This document shows positions 25,383 through 35,582 of a stretch of 64,000 nucleotides of DNA, one piece after another. Below the pieces are notes generated by a model. It was not told the origin of the DNA and ran no database searches. It saw only the letters and a list, made by a program, of their open reading frames with translations. Each line of letters opens with the position of its first letter. Within the stretch, counting starts at the first letter, position 1. The position numbers and the translations under genes are program-made. Source of the stretch: Patulibacter americanus DSM 16676 (lineage in GTDB: Bacteria > Actinomycetota > Thermoleophilia > Solirubrobacterales > Solirubrobacteraceae); the NCBI RefSeq assembly GCF_000420025.1, contig NZ_ATUD01000014.1, positions 1 through 64,000 on the forward strand, given 5' to 3'.

Positions 25383-27071
25383 ATGCGCCGCATCCTGCTG
25401 ATCGTCCTCGGTGGTGCGCTCCTCGTCCCGGCGGGGGCGTCGGGGGCGGTGCGGCACGCTGCGCCCGGGGGGACCGGGTCGGCCTGCGAGGCCACGACGC
25501 CATGCCGGCTGTTCACCGCGTTGGACGGCGCGGCCGCCGGCGACGAGGTGGTGGTCGCGCCGGGCGACTACGGATCCGCCGCCGCGCCCCTGACGTTCGA
25601 CGGCCAGTTCAACGCCCCCGGCCTCGACGTTCACGGCCTACCCGGCCAACCCCGCCCGCGCATCTACTCCAGCGCCGCGTACGCCCTCGCGTTCTACGGC
25701 GGCGGGGTACGGGTCTCCCACCTGCACGTCATCACCACGGGAGACGGGCAAACCCCGCTGTCGCTGTCGTTCGCCCCGGGCAGCGTGGCCGACGACGTCG
25801 TGGCCGAAGCACGGGGATCGTCGACCGCGTGCTTCGTGGGCAACGTGCAGACGATCCAGAACTCCGTCTGCTGGGCGTCCGGGGAGAACGGACGCGGCGT
25901 GGCGGCGCTGGGGTCCGTGTACGGCCCGACGGACGCGACGCTCCGGAACGTGACCGCGTGGTCCGCCCAGGGTGAGGCCGTCTTCGCACAATCCTCGGCG
26001 GACCGCCCGGTGCAGCTGCACCTCCGCAACGTCATCGCCCAGGGATCGGGGGTCTCGATCGGGGCCTACGCGTTCGACGCCCCGGCGACCATCGACGCGT
26101 CCGGCTCGAACTTCCCGCCCGAAGAGGTCGAGGCGAGCGTCGGGGCCACGGCTCCGAGCGCGGCCGGGAACCAGAGCACGCCCCCGCTCCTCAACGACCC
26201 CGAGGCCGGCGACTTCTCGCAGGTCGCCGGCTCACCGACGGTCGACGCCGGACGGGACGACCAGACGGCCGGCACCTTCGCCTTCGGCGGGCTCACTCCG
26301 CGGGTGCTGGGCGGGGGCGTCGACATCGGCGCGGACGAGCAGACCGTCGCCCCGGCCGTCGGGACCGCCAACCTGGGGCCCGTCGGCCCGACGACCGCCG
26401 TCCTCGTCGGCACCGTCGACCCCGAAGGGCTCGCGACGACCCACCGCTTCGAGTACGGCCCGACGACCGCCTACGGGTCCGCCACGCCCGAGGGCACCCT
26501 GCCGGTCGGCGGTGCACCCGTGACCGTCTCCGGCGCCCTGGACGGCCTCGCGCCGCGGACGACCTACCACGCCCGGCTCGTCGCCACGAACGCGCGCGGC
26601 ACCACGGTCGGGCCGGACGTGACGTTCACGACGACGAGCATCGACGTCCTCGCGCCGCCCCGGGTGGGCTCGCCCGGTCCGCCGCTGCCACCCCCGGTAC
26701 CGGTCGCGCCGAAGCTCGCCGCCGTCTCCGTCACCCCCGCCCGCGCCCGCGCGGGCAAGGCCGTGCGGCTGAAGCTGCGGCTCGACCAGGACGCGACGGT
26801 GCGGATCGGACTCGTCCGCCTGAGCACCGGGCGCAGGAAGGGCACCCGGTGCGTCGCGCCGGCGAAGGCCGCGCGCAAGGCGAAGCGGTGCACGCGCGCG
26901 GTGCCCGTGCGGTCGATTCGCCGTGAGCTGGACGCCGGCACGCGGACGGTGACGTTGCCGCGCACGTTCCTGCCGCGGGCTGCGGGCCGCTACCGCATCA
27001 CGGTGCAGGCCACGGCCGCGGACGGACGCCGCAGCCGGACCACCACCCGGGCGCTGACCGTCCTGCGCTAG
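25383..27071 (+). CDS. Secreted right-handed beta-helix / fibronectin-like protein
   Basis: 562 residues. A cleavable signal peptide (MRRILLIVLGGALLVPAGAS) is followed by a pectate-lyase-like beta-helix region (to about 330; pattern of short V/I-rich strands, opening with TPCRLFTALDGAAAGDEVVV and closing with the DIGADE motif common in choice-of-anchor proteins). A fibronectin-III-like module follows (GPVGPTTAVLVGTVDPEGLA, LAPRTTYHARLVATNARGTT), then a Pro linker and a cationic beta domain. Probably a surface polysaccharide-binding or -cleaving protein; no catalytic site is identifiable. ATGs at 25371 and 25374 are alternatives. Its stop overlaps the kup stop on the other strand (CTAG). Confidence 0.75.
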   Translation: MRRILLIVLGGALLVPAGASGAVRHAAPGGTGSACEATTPCRLFTALDGAAAGDEVVVAPGDYGSAAAPLTFDGQFNAPGLDVHGLPGQPRPRIYSSAAYALAFYGGGVRVSHLHVITTGDGQTPLSLSFAPGSVADDVVAEARGSSTACFVGNVQTIQNSVCWASGENGRGVAALGSVYGPTDATLRNVTAWSAQGEAVFAQSSADRPVQLHLRNVIAQGSGVSIGAYAFDAPATIDASGSNFPPEEVEASVGATAPSAAGNQSTPPLLNDPEAGDFSQVAGSPTVDAGRDDQTAGTFAFGGLTPRVLGGGVDIGADEQTVAPAVGTANLGPVGPTTAVLVGTVDPEGLATTHRFEYGPTTAYGSATPEGTLPVGGAPVTVSGALDGLAPRTTYHARLVATNARGTTVGPDVTFTTTSIDVLAPPRVGSPGPPLPPPVPVAPKLAAVSVTPARARAGKAVRLKLRLDQDATVRIGLVRLSTGRRKGTRCVAPAKAARKAKRCTRAVPVRSIRRELDAGTRTVTLPRTFLPRAAGRYRITVQATAADGRRSRTTTRALTVLR

Positions 27072-28991
27072 AACGCGATCCGCGAGCCGAGCGTCACCAC
27101 GCGCTCGGCGGGCAGCCCGAAGTAGTCCGCCGGACTGGCGGCGTTGCGGGCCATGGCGACGAACAGCGCCTTGCGCCAGCGGGCCATCCCCGGCGAGCGG
27201 TCGGGGACGATCGTGATGTGGGAGAGGAAGTAGGTGGCGTGGTACGGGTTGAAGTCGACCTCGAGGCCCGGCGGGGTGCGGCGCGCCTGGGCGAGCGCGC
27301 CGGGCACGTCGGGGCGGTCCTGGAACCCGAACCGCAGGGTGATGTGGCTGTAGCCGTCGTGGTCGGCGCCCAGGGGGTCGAAGAGCACCCGGTCCGCCTC
27401 GGGGACGTGCGGCGTGGTGGTGGTCTCGATCGTCACGATCACGACCTCCTCCGGGATCGCCTTGATCCGGTCGACGGCCACGCGCAGCGCCAGCGGCGTC
27501 GTCTCCCGCGACGGGTTGAGGTACACCGGCGACGCCGGGCTGGCGCGGGATGGGCGGCACCTTGGTGTGCATCCCGTCGACGAACTCCTGCAGCGGCCCC
27601 TCGGCCTGCACGCGGGCGGCCGTGACCTCCTCGCGCCCCCGGTCCCACGTGGTCAGGAAGAGCAGCACGATCGCGCCGACGAGCAGCGGGAACCAGCCCC
27701 CGTGCGCGATCTTCGTGACGTTCGCGGCGAGGAACAGCAGGTCGACCGTCACGAAGCCCAGGACCCCGGCGACGACCATCCACAGCGGCTTCTTCCACAG
27801 CACGCGCACGACCACGAGGAAGAGGATCGAGTCGATGAGGAGCGTGCCGGTGACGGCGATGCCGTAGGCCGTTGCGAGCTTCGCCGAGCTGCCGAACCCG
27901 ATCACGAGCGCCACGACCGCGACGAACAGCGCCCAGTTCACCGCGGGCACGTAGACCTGCCCGATCTCCTCCTCCGACGTGTGTCGGACCTGCAGCCGCG
28001 GGAGGAACCCGAGCTGCACCGCCTGCCGGGTGACGGAGAACGCCCCCGAGATCACGGCCTGCGAGGCGATGAGCGTCGCCATCGTCGCGAGCACCACCAT
28101 CGGCACGCGCGCCCACTCCGGCATCAGCAGGTAGAAGGGGCTCGAGATCGCGGACGGGTCGTCCAGGATCAGGGAGCCCTGGCCCATGTAGTTCAGGGTG
28201 AGCGCCGGGAAGACGACGAAGAACCACGCGCGGCTGATGGGCCGCCGGCCGAAGTGGCCCATGTCGGCGTAGAGCGCCTCGGCCCCCGTCACCGCGAGCA
28301 CCACGGACCCGAGCGCGATGAACGCGATCCCCGGGTGCCCCGCGAAGAACTCCACGGCGTAGTGCGGCGAGAGCGCCCGCAGGATCGCCGGGTGGTGGAC
28401 CAGCCGGCCGATCCCGGCCGCGGCCAGCACCACGAACCAGACCACCATGATCGGCCCGAAGACCCGGCCGATGACGTGCGTCCCGTAGCGCTGGACGGCG
28501 AACAGCCCGGTCAGGACCGCGAGGGTGAAGGGGAGCACGACCGACTCGAGCTCCGGGGCGGCGACCTCGATGCCCTCGACCGCGGAGAGCACGGAGATCG
28601 CGGGCGTGATCATGCCGTCGCCGTAGAACAGCGCGACGCCGAAGAGCCCGGCGACGATCAGCGCCGCCTTCACCCGCGGGCGCTGCAACCCGGCGCGGCG
28701 GACGAGCGCGACGAGGGCCATGATGCCGCCCTCGCCCTCGTTGTCCGCCCGCATGATGAACGTCACGAACTTGATCGAGACGATCAGCGTGACGGACCAG
28801 ACGATCAGCGAGATGATCCCGTAGACGTCGCCCTCCGTCGGCTTCACGGCCCCGTCGTCGGCCGCGAAGACCGCCTGCAGCGCGTACAGGGGGCTCGTCC
28901 CGATGTCGCCGAAGACGACGCCGAGGGCCCCGAGGGTCAGGGCCGCCAGCCCCGCGTGGTGCCGGGGGTGCCGCGTGCGGGGGGTCGCCAT
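27068..28991 (-). pseudogene. kup: Kup-type potassium uptake transporter, interrupted by a frameshift
   Basis: About 640 codons if read through one frameshift, the normal length for Kup. The first frame (28991 to about 27528) has the intact membrane part: ALGVVFGDIGTSPLYALQAV, GEGGIMALVAL, FYGDGMITPAISVLSAVEG and twelve or so membrane segments. At 27526-27529 the C/G run carries one extra base; beyond it the C-terminal domain continues in another frame (YLNPSRETTPLALRV, then PADYFGLPAERVVTLGSRIA). Removing one base restores PGVAVYLNPS. The downstream frame keeps good coding character to its stop, so either the mutation is recent or it is a sequencing error. I see no slippery heptamer for programmed shifting. 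Confidence 0.88.
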
Positions 28992-29046
28992 CGCGCCGGG
29001 ACTGTACGCCTCCCCCGGCGCGGCGTCGGACGTGGCGCGCCGCCGC

Positions 29047-30624
29047 TCAGACCAGCCCGACGACCCCCGCCATCAGCGAGACGCCCGCGACGATCGTCAC
29101 CGCGCCGATGACGTCGAAGACGAGGCCGGAGCGCACCATCTTCGTGATCGGCACCATGCCCGAGCCGTAGACGATGGCGTTCGGCGGGGTGGACACCGGC
29201 AGCGCGAACCCGTAGGACGAGCCGAAGACCGCGGCGAGCGCCGGGATCAGCGGCTCGACACCCGCCGACGCCGCGATCGGGATGACGATCGGGACGACGA
29301 TGGAGACGCTCGCGGTGTTCGACGTCGTCTCGGAGATGACCACGGCGACGACCGTCGCCAGCAGGGTGATCGTCAACAGCTGCGAGACGCCGAGCGTCTC
29401 TGCGAGGTTGCTGCCCACCACCTCGGCCAGCCCGGTGTCGGCGAGCAGGCCGCCGAGGGCGATGCCCGAGCCGAAGAGCAGGATCGTGCCCCAGTCGATC
29501 TGCACGGCCTCGCTCCAGCTCAGCGTGAACTTGCGGGCCTTCCAGTCCACCGGCAGGACGAAGAGCAGGGACGCCGCGACGAGCGCGACCACGCCCTCGT
29601 CCGCGCGGTCCAGGACCTGCTCGTAGAACTTCGCGTCGTCCCCGAGGACCAGCCCGATGATGCCCGGGAGGATCCAGAACGTGACGGCCACGCCGAACGC
29701 GACGAGCGTGTTGCGCTCGCCCCGCGACATCGACCCCAGCCCCGCCCGCTGCTCCGCGATGTACTCCTCGGCCCCCTCGATGCGCCGGACCTCGGGCCGG
29801 TTCAGCGCGATCAGCAACACGCTGAGGATGAGGAACATCACGAGCACGATCGGCGCCGCCGTGGCCACCCAGTCGAAGAACGTGATGCGCTGGTCCGTCG
29901 CCTGCTCGATGAACTCGCGGCCGATGAGGTTCGGCGGCGAGCCGATCGGCGTCAGCAGCCCCCCGATCGAGGCGGCGTAGGCGATCATCAGCATGAGCGC
30001 GGTGCCGAACCGCAGGCGGTTCGGATCGCGGTCGCCGTCGGCCTGCTCGGCCACCATCTTGGACAGCGACCCGACGATCCCCATGCCGATCGGGAACAGC
30101 ATCGCGGCCGCCGCGGTGTTCGAGATGAACGCCGAGAGCAGGGCGGAGATGACGCCGAAGGCGATGATCGTCCGGTAGGTCGAGCCCGCCACGCCCGGCA
30201 GGCTCAGCACCGCGAACGCGAACCGCCGGTCGAGCCCGTGGACCCGCATCGCCTGGGCGATGATGAAGCCGCCGATGAAGAGGAAGATCGTCGACGACGC
30301 GAACGCGCCGAAGACGACATCCGCCGCGGGATCCTCGGCGTCGGCCGGCACCGCGTTCAGCACGATCGCCAGGGCCATCCCCAGGAACGCGGTGACGGGG
30401 ATCGGGATCGCCTCGGTCAGCCACCAGGTGATGACGAAGAGGAAGACCGCCGCGAGCCGCTGCTGCTCCGGCTCGAGTCCCAGGGGGAGCACGAGGAAGA
30501 GCAGCAGGAGCGCCGGGCCGAGGAACAGCCCGATCGTGCGCCGGCCGCGCTCGAAGCGCTCCTCCTTCGGCGACAGGCTCTCCGTCTGCTCGTCCAGCGT
30601 CGCGTACGTCCCGCCCTGCCCCAT
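29047..30624 (-). CDS. SLC13/DASS-type sodium-coupled anion transporter
   Basis: 525 residues with about twelve membrane segments. The divalent anion:sodium symporter family carries dicarboxylates, sulfate or phosphate. Signatures: the two SNT-type motifs SAFISNTAAAAMLFPIG and VISETTSNTASVSIVVPIV, the N-terminal ITWWLTEAIPIPVTAFLG, and GSPPNLIGREF and FALPVSTPPNAIVYGSG near the sodium sites. Specificity cannot be fixed. ATG 30624 has a strong GGAGG about 8 nt upstream, and TAGCGT roughly 35 nt upstream may be the -10. Confidence 0.93.
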   Translation of the reverse strand: MGQGGTYATLDEQTESLSPKEERFERGRRTIGLFLGPALLLLFLVLPLGLEPEQQRLAAVFLFVITWWLTEAIPIPVTAFLGMALAIVLNAVPADAEDPAADVVFGAFASSTIFLFIGGFIIAQAMRVHGLDRRFAFAVLSLPGVAGSTYRTIIAFGVISALLSAFISNTAAAAMLFPIGMGIVGSLSKMVAEQADGDRDPNRLRFGTALMLMIAYAASIGGLLTPIGSPPNLIGREFIEQATDQRITFFDWVATAAPIVLVMFLILSVLLIALNRPEVRRIEGAEEYIAEQRAGLGSMSRGERNTLVAFGVAVTFWILPGIIGLVLGDDAKFYEQVLDRADEGVVALVAASLLFVLPVDWKARKFTLSWSEAVQIDWGTILLFGSGIALGGLLADTGLAEVVGSNLAETLGVSQLLTITLLATVVAVVISETTSNTASVSIVVPIVIPIAASAGVEPLIPALAAVFGSSYGFALPVSTPPNAIVYGSGMVPITKMVRSGLVFDVIGAVTIVAGVSLMAGVVGLV

Positions 30625-30779
30625 GCCAGCCTCCGGCCTCGTGTGGGCCGACGCTACCTGGCGCGCCGTCGCTCGTGGCGTCGGTCGACCGGCGGACGGG
30701 GGTGGACGGGAAGGCGGGTGGCCGGGCGCGGGTCGCCGGCGCGCGCAGGTCCGACCGACCCGAGCCCGGGGCGGGCCGC

Positions 30780-32453
30780 TCAGCCCGCGTCGACGGACGG
30801 CGTCGTGAAGCCGCCCGCGGCGACCCGCCACCGGCCGGCGCTGGGGACGGCGACCTCGAAGCCGCCACCGCCGTCGAGCGCGACGCGGCGGACGGTGCGC
30901 CAGCGCCCGTCGACCCGGCGTTGCACGCGCGCGGCGCCGCCCCGGGGTGCGGGACGGATCCCGCCGACGAGCCGGCAGTCGTTCGCGGCCTTCTCCGGCG
31001 CGCGCTCGCCGGCCTGCGAGAGCAGCGCCGCCAGGTCCCGGGTGCCGCGCTCGGCGATCGCCAGGGCCCCGGTGGCGGGGTCCTCGGCCGCGGCGGCCGG
31101 TCCCGCGCCGCCCGCCGGCGTCGCACCCGGCCCGGCCGCGGCCGATCCCGCCGTGGCCGCGCCCGGTCCGGTCGCGGCCGTCCCCGGTTCCGGGGTGGCC
31201 GCGGCGGCCTCGGAGGTCGTCGCCGAACCGGCGTCCGCCCGCGCGTCGCCGACCGTCGCCGCACGCCCGTCGCCGCGACCGGCCGGCAGGCAGCGCGAGA
31301 TCGAGACGGTGGCGAAGGACGCCCAGCGGTCGGGCAGGTCGAACGCGAGCTGCAGCGCCTCGCCCGAGACGCGGCGCACCCCGCGGGTGCCGACCACGCG
31401 GGCGCGCACGACGCGGGGCGAGTCGCCGCGGCGCAGGACCTCGATCCGCCGCAGCGCGCCGACGCCGAACCGTGCCGTGCGGTCGTTCGCGCCGGGGGTG
31501 GAGAACGTGCGGGTCCAACGCCGCAGGCCCGCGTCGGGCTCGTGCGGGTCGGGCACGCTGACGAGCCAGGAGCGCTTCGCGGGGTCGGGGAAGACGTTGC
31601 GCGCGTCCTCCGTGCGGCCGCCGCTCGTGGAGAAGAAGTACGTCGTGACGGGCTTGCGGTCGACGGTGACGACGCGTCCGCGGGTGGCGGCGATCGCCTT
31701 GTCACCCGCGGCGCTCTCGCCCGAGATCCCGGCGTAGACCTGGGAGCGCGTGTCGGGCCACTGGTCGAACGCGCGGCCGCCGACGGCGTTCGTGATCGCG
31801 TAGGTGCGGGCGGCGACCGCCTGGGCCTGCAGCGCCGCGGCGGGCCACGAGGCCGGCGACTCCTTCGTCACGACGCCGCGCAGGTAGTCCTCGAGGTCGA
31901 GGTCGTTGACGACGACGATCCCGTCGCCGTCCGGGAGCACGTCGAGCCGCCCGCGGAAGCTGCCGTCCTGCACGCCGTCGGCCGCCTGCCCCGCCACGCG
32001 CACGGCACCGCCGCCGCCCGGGAGCACCCGCACGCCCGTCCCCGCCCGCCCGAGCGCGCGGGAGGCGCCGACCCGCCGCACCTCGACGCCGGTGCCGCTG
32101 CGGAGCAGGCGGTAGGAGCGCTCCGGCGAGACCTTCAGGCCGCCGATGGAGCCCGCGCCGGAGACGGTCGTCTCGCTCCGGCCCCACTGCAGGGCCACGC
32201 GCACGCGGCGCGCCCGCGGCAGCCGCGAGAGCTCCGTGCCCGTGTAGTAGTGCGCGAGGATCGTCTTCGCGTCGGCGCCACGCAGCGCCATGCCGCGCGC
32301 GCCGTACTGGCTCATGCCGACGCCGTGGCCGAAGCCCGCCCCGCGGATCTGGAGCTGCTCGATCGCCCCGGCGGGCGCGGCGGACACGCCGGACGCCACC
32401 GCGGCGAGCAGCGCCGCAGTGATCACCGCCGTCCGTCGTCGCCCGTGCTGCAC
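30780..32453 (-). CDS. SpoIID/LytB domain protein
   Basis: 557 residues. SpoIID is a lytic transglycosylase that strips peptidoglycan; LytB/amidase-enhancer relatives occur in non-sporulating actinobacteria. A signal peptide (AVITAALLAAVASGVSAAPA) precedes GAGFGHGVGMSQYGARGMAL and the central catalytic stretch DLEDYLRGVVTKESPASWPA, ALQAQAVAARTYA, and YFFSTSGGRTEDARNVFPD. A 90-residue Ala/Gly/Pro-rich insertion (about 400-480) splits off a small C-terminal beta domain (VQRRVDGRWRTVRRVALDGG). GTG 32453 has TACGGT six bases upstream (leaderless). Confidence 0.9.
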   Translation of the reverse strand: MQHGRRRTAVITAALLAAVASGVSAAPAGAIEQLQIRGAGFGHGVGMSQYGARGMALRGADAKTILAHYYTGTELSRLPRARRVRVALQWGRSETTVSGAGSIGGLKVSPERSYRLLRSGTGVEVRRVGASRALGRAGTGVRVLPGGGGAVRVAGQAADGVQDGSFRGRLDVLPDGDGIVVVNDLDLEDYLRGVVTKESPASWPAAALQAQAVAARTYAITNAVGGRAFDQWPDTRSQVYAGISGESAAGDKAIAATRGRVVTVDRKPVTTYFFSTSGGRTEDARNVFPDPAKRSWLVSVPDPHEPDAGLRRWTRTFSTPGANDRTARFGVGALRRIEVLRRGDSPRVVRARVVGTRGVRRVSGEALQLAFDLPDRWASFATVSISRCLPAGRGDGRAATVGDARADAGSATTSEAAAATPEPGTAATGPGAATAGSAAAGPGATPAGGAGPAAAAEDPATGALAIAERGTRDLAALLSQAGERAPEKAANDCRLVGGIRPAPRGGAARVQRRVDGRWRTVRRVALDGGGGFEVAVPSAGRWRVAAGGFTTPSVDAG

Positions 32454-32661
32454 CCCTCGACCGTAGCGCCCGACCGGCCCTGCGCGACGCACCCCGCCGA
32501 CGCGGCGCTCCCGGGCCGACCGGCCGCGGACCGACTCGCGAGTAGGTCCGGCGCGCGTGGCGGCTCGAGACGGTGTCCGCCGACCGGCACGACCCCCTCG
32601 GACCTCCGCTAGGCTCGCCCCTTCGCGCGACCGGCGGTCGTCCCCGTCGCGCTCCCTCCCC

Positions 32662-34659
32662 GTGTCGCTCGCGCCCCGCCGTACGCTGCTCATCCTCGCC
32701 GCGCTGCTCGTCGCCGCCGGGCTGGTGGCCGCGGTGCTGCTGCTGCCCGGCGGTCGTCCAGCCGGGACCGCCGCCCACGCCGCACAGCCCGTCCCCGGCG
32801 CGCCGGGGACCCCGGTCACGCTGGGCGGCCCGTTCGGGCGCGTCGCGCTGTCGACGGGGTGGACGGTCGCCGACGACCCCCGGACCCAGGGCACCGGCCG
32901 CGGCTGGCAGCAGGGCGGGTTCCGTGGCCGGGCCGTGACCGTGCCGTACGTGCCCAACGCCGCCCGGATCACGGGCGCGCGCGGGGTGGTCAGCCACCGC
33001 GGGTCCGTCGCCTGGTACCGGCGGACGATCCGCGTCGACGAGGACGGGCAGTACGCGGTCGCCTTCGGCTCCGTCAACCACCACGCCACGGTGTGGCTGG
33101 ACGGGAAGCAGCTGGCGAAGCACACCGGCGAGTTCCTCCCCTTCGAGGCGCGCACCACCCTGGAGGCCGGCCGGACCTACACGCTCGTCGTCCGCGCGGA
33201 CTGGCGCGACCCCGAGCGGATGAAGCGGCAGGGCTGGCACCGCCTGTGGTTCAACTACGGCGGCATCAACCGCGAGGTCACGCTCCGCCGGCTCGGGCCC
33301 AGCGAGGTCCGCTCCCCGTACGTGACGACGGTGCTGCAGGGCGGCAAGGCGCGCGTCACCGTCAGCGCCGACGTCGTCAACCGCACGGGCACCGCCGCGC
33401 GCGAGGTGCCGTTGCAGGGCGTGCTGCGCCGCGACGGCCAGGAGATCCCGATCGCGTTCGCGCCCGTGACCCTGGAGCCCGCGAAGGACGCCCGCGTCAC
33501 CGCGACGGTGAGCGTCGACGACCCCGCGCTCTGGGCGCCCGGCTCGCCCCACCTCTACGACCTGACGCTGTCCGTGCCGAACGAGAGCGCCTACCAGACC
33601 CGGGTCGGGCTGCGGCAGATCGAGAAGCGCGGGACGGACGTCTTCCTGAACGGGAAGCGCATCGAGCTGCGCGGCGCGTCGCTCCACGAGGACGCCCCGG
33701 GCTACGGCACGGGGCTGCACGCGCGGCAGATGGACGCGCTCGTCGCGGACCTCGAGCGAATCGGCGCCAACGCCACCCGCGCGCAGCACCCGCTCGCCCC
33801 CGCGCTGCTCGAGCGCCTCGACGCCGCCGGCATCCTCGTCTGGCAGGGCATCGGGCCGACGGACTCGCCCGGCGCCTGGACCAACAAGACGCCGGCGCAG
33901 GCCCGGAGCGCCCGCGAGCGGGTGCAGACCACCCTCGACGAGACGCAGTCGCACCCGTCCATCGTGGTCTGGAACCTCGTCAACGAGATCGCCCGCAACG
34001 GCAACAGCCAGGGCCAGATCCCGTACCTGCGAGCGATGACGAAGAAGCTCAAGGCGGAGGACCCCGGCAAGCTCCTCGCGCTCGACGTGTGGGCCACGCC
34101 GGTGGAGTACTCCCGCGAGGACCCGCTCGGGGGCGCCCGGGTGCCCGACCGGATGGGCGCCGTGTACCGCGACGTCGACGCGATCGGCATCACGAGCTAC
34201 CAGGGCTGGTACAGCGAGCCGGGGCGGCCCATGGCAGTCCTGCGTGACAGCGTCGCCCGCTTCACCGACGCGGTGGCGAAGGTCTACGCGGGCAAGATCC
34301 TCGTGCTGACGGAGTTCGGCGCCGAGGCCAACGGCGAGAACCCGCGGGACCGGCCCGGCGGCTACGGCTACCAGGCCGACCTGCTGAAGACGACGATCGA
34401 GGCCTACGCGGCCAACCCGCGGGTCTCGGGGATGATCGTCTGGAACCTGCGCGACTTCGGCGTGGCGCCGACGTTCTTCGGCGGCTCCATCCGGCGCACC
34501 TACGGGGACACGATCCGCCTGGTGCGCGGCCTGAACCAGAAGGGCCTGTTCACCTACGGCGGCCGCCCGAAGCCCTCCGTGGCCGTCGTCCGCGACGCGC
34601 TGCTGCAGGCGACGGCGGGCGCGCCGGGCTCGACCGCGGCGACGACCGCCGGGAAGTAG
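32662..34659 (+). CDS. Glycoside hydrolase family 2 enzyme, membrane-anchored or secreted
   Basis: 665 residues. GH2 covers beta-galactosidases, beta-glucuronidases and beta-mannosidases. A signal or anchor (RRTLLILAALLVAAGLVAAV) precedes the sugar-binding jelly-roll (SVAWYRRTIRVDEDGQYAVA, VWLDGKQLAKHTGEFLPFE), an immunoglobulin-like domain, and the TIM barrel with ELRGASLHEDAPGYG, acid/base Glu in VWNLVNEIARNG and nucleophile Glu in LTEFGAEANGE. The barrel is short and the protein ends soon after it. GTG 32662 is preferred because a candidate -10 (TAGGCT, 32610-32615) lies downstream of the more distal in-frame GTG 32557. Substrate unknown. Confidence 0.9.
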   Translation: MSLAPRRTLLILAALLVAAGLVAAVLLLPGGRPAGTAAHAAQPVPGAPGTPVTLGGPFGRVALSTGWTVADDPRTQGTGRGWQQGGFRGRAVTVPYVPNAARITGARGVVSHRGSVAWYRRTIRVDEDGQYAVAFGSVNHHATVWLDGKQLAKHTGEFLPFEARTTLEAGRTYTLVVRADWRDPERMKRQGWHRLWFNYGGINREVTLRRLGPSEVRSPYVTTVLQGGKARVTVSADVVNRTGTAAREVPLQGVLRRDGQEIPIAFAPVTLEPAKDARVTATVSVDDPALWAPGSPHLYDLTLSVPNESAYQTRVGLRQIEKRGTDVFLNGKRIELRGASLHEDAPGYGTGLHARQMDALVADLERIGANATRAQHPLAPALLERLDAAGILVWQGIGPTDSPGAWTNKTPAQARSARERVQTTLDETQSHPSIVVWNLVNEIARNGNSQGQIPYLRAMTKKLKAEDPGKLLALDVWATPVEYSREDPLGGARVPDRMGAVYRDVDAIGITSYQGWYSEPGRPMAVLRDSVARFTDAVAKVYAGKILVLTEFGAEANGENPRDRPGGYGYQADLLKTTIEAYAANPRVSGMIVWNLRDFGVAPTFFGGSIRRTYGDTIRLVRGLNQKGLFTYGGRPKPSVAVVRDALLQATAGAPGSTAATTAGK

Positions 34660-34688
34660 CGAGCGCTCCGCCGGGGCGGGCGCGGGGC

Positions 34689-35462
34689 TCAGTCCTCGTC
34701 GTCCGGCACCGCGAGCAGCTCCGCCGCGCTGCCGACGGGCACCGGCTCGCCGACCACGAGGCCCGGCACGCCGCAGAGCTCGATCGTCACGGGGCCGGGG
34801 GCCGCGGCGTGGTCCGTCGGGAACCACGGGCGCCACTCGCGGACGCAGATCAGCAGGCCGGACTCGTCGCCCACGGCGGCGAACCCCGTCTGCGGGTCGC
34901 CGAACCACAGCTCCTCGCCGAGCGCCTCGAGCCGGTCGACGAGCGCGCCGACGTCGGGGGTGCAGATGCCGACCTCGCTGATGCCGCGCACGAGGGCCGC
35001 GCCGTGCACGGGCGCGCCGTCCTCGCCGCCCGGCGGCGTCCACGGGCGGCGGTGGCGGGCGATCAGCTCGACCACGTGGCCCGCGGGCGACATGACGTAG
35101 ACGGAGTGGGCGACCCAGTTGGGGAAGTCGACGATGGTCTCGCCGTCCTGCAGCGCGATCAGCGGCGAGGCCCGCGCGAGCCACTCCGACGCCTCCACAA
35201 GCCGGTCCTCGGCGACCTCGAGCGCGACGTGGTGGCTCGGGGTCCCGGTCGCCCCGCCTCGCAGCCGAGCGCCGTCGGGCACCGGTTCGAACGCCAGGAC
35301 CCCGTCGCCGACCCGCACCGCGAACCCGCCTTGGGGCGCGCCGGGCGCCGTCGCCAGACCGAGGCGCCCCGTCCACCACGCCTGCTCGTCCGCCATCCGG
35401 GCCGTCGCGAGGGTCACGCGGCGGATGCGGGGCGGGGCGTCGGAGGGCGGGGGCGCGGGCAC
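34689..35462 (-). CDS. VOC-family (glyoxalase/bleomycin-resistance-like) protein
   Basis: 257 residues with two vicinal-oxygen-chelate modules: IRRVTLATARMADEQAWWTG to HVVELIARHRRPW, and VRGISEVGICTPDVGALVDR to the end. His and Glu candidates for metal sit in THSH-like positions (SHHVALEV, HVVELIAR). Such double-module proteins include dioxygenases and glyoxalases; no specific reaction can be assigned. GTG 35462 is chosen over 35471 because TAGCGT ends 7 nt upstream of it. Confidence 0.82.
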   Translation of the reverse strand: MPAPPPSDAPPRIRRVTLATARMADEQAWWTGRLGLATAPGAPQGGFAVRVGDGVLAFEPVPDGARLRGGATGTPSHHVALEVAEDRLVEASEWLARASPLIALQDGETIVDFPNWVAHSVYVMSPAGHVVELIARHRRPWTPPGGEDGAPVHGAALVRGISEVGICTPDVGALVDRLEALGEELWFGDPQTGFAAVGDESGLLICVREWRPWFPTDHAAAPGPVTIELCGVPGLVVGEPVPVGSAAELLAVPDDED

Positions 35463-35582
35463 CCCCACCACGCTAGTCGGTCGCGCGCGGCGGGTCGTCG
35501 GCGGGGCCCGCGACGGGCGTCGACGGTGGAGCGGTCCCGGCGACGCCGTTCACACCGGGGCGGTCGGCTAGCGTGCCCGGCC

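Noticed and set aside
27520..27535. Programmed ribosomal frameshifting in kup
   Set aside because: There is no slippery heptamer, no clear downstream pseudoknot, and Kup is not known to be made this way.
28903..31737. Long plus-strand frame opposite the SLC13-type and SpoIID genes
   Set aside because: Low-complexity Arg/Asp/Glu-rich translation with no domain; both opposite-strand genes have strong family signatures.
32557..32661. N-terminal extension of the GH2 gene to GTG 32557
   Set aside because: It adds an Arg/Pro-rich stretch before the signal sequence and lies upstream of a likely -10 at 32610; GTG 32662 is preferred.
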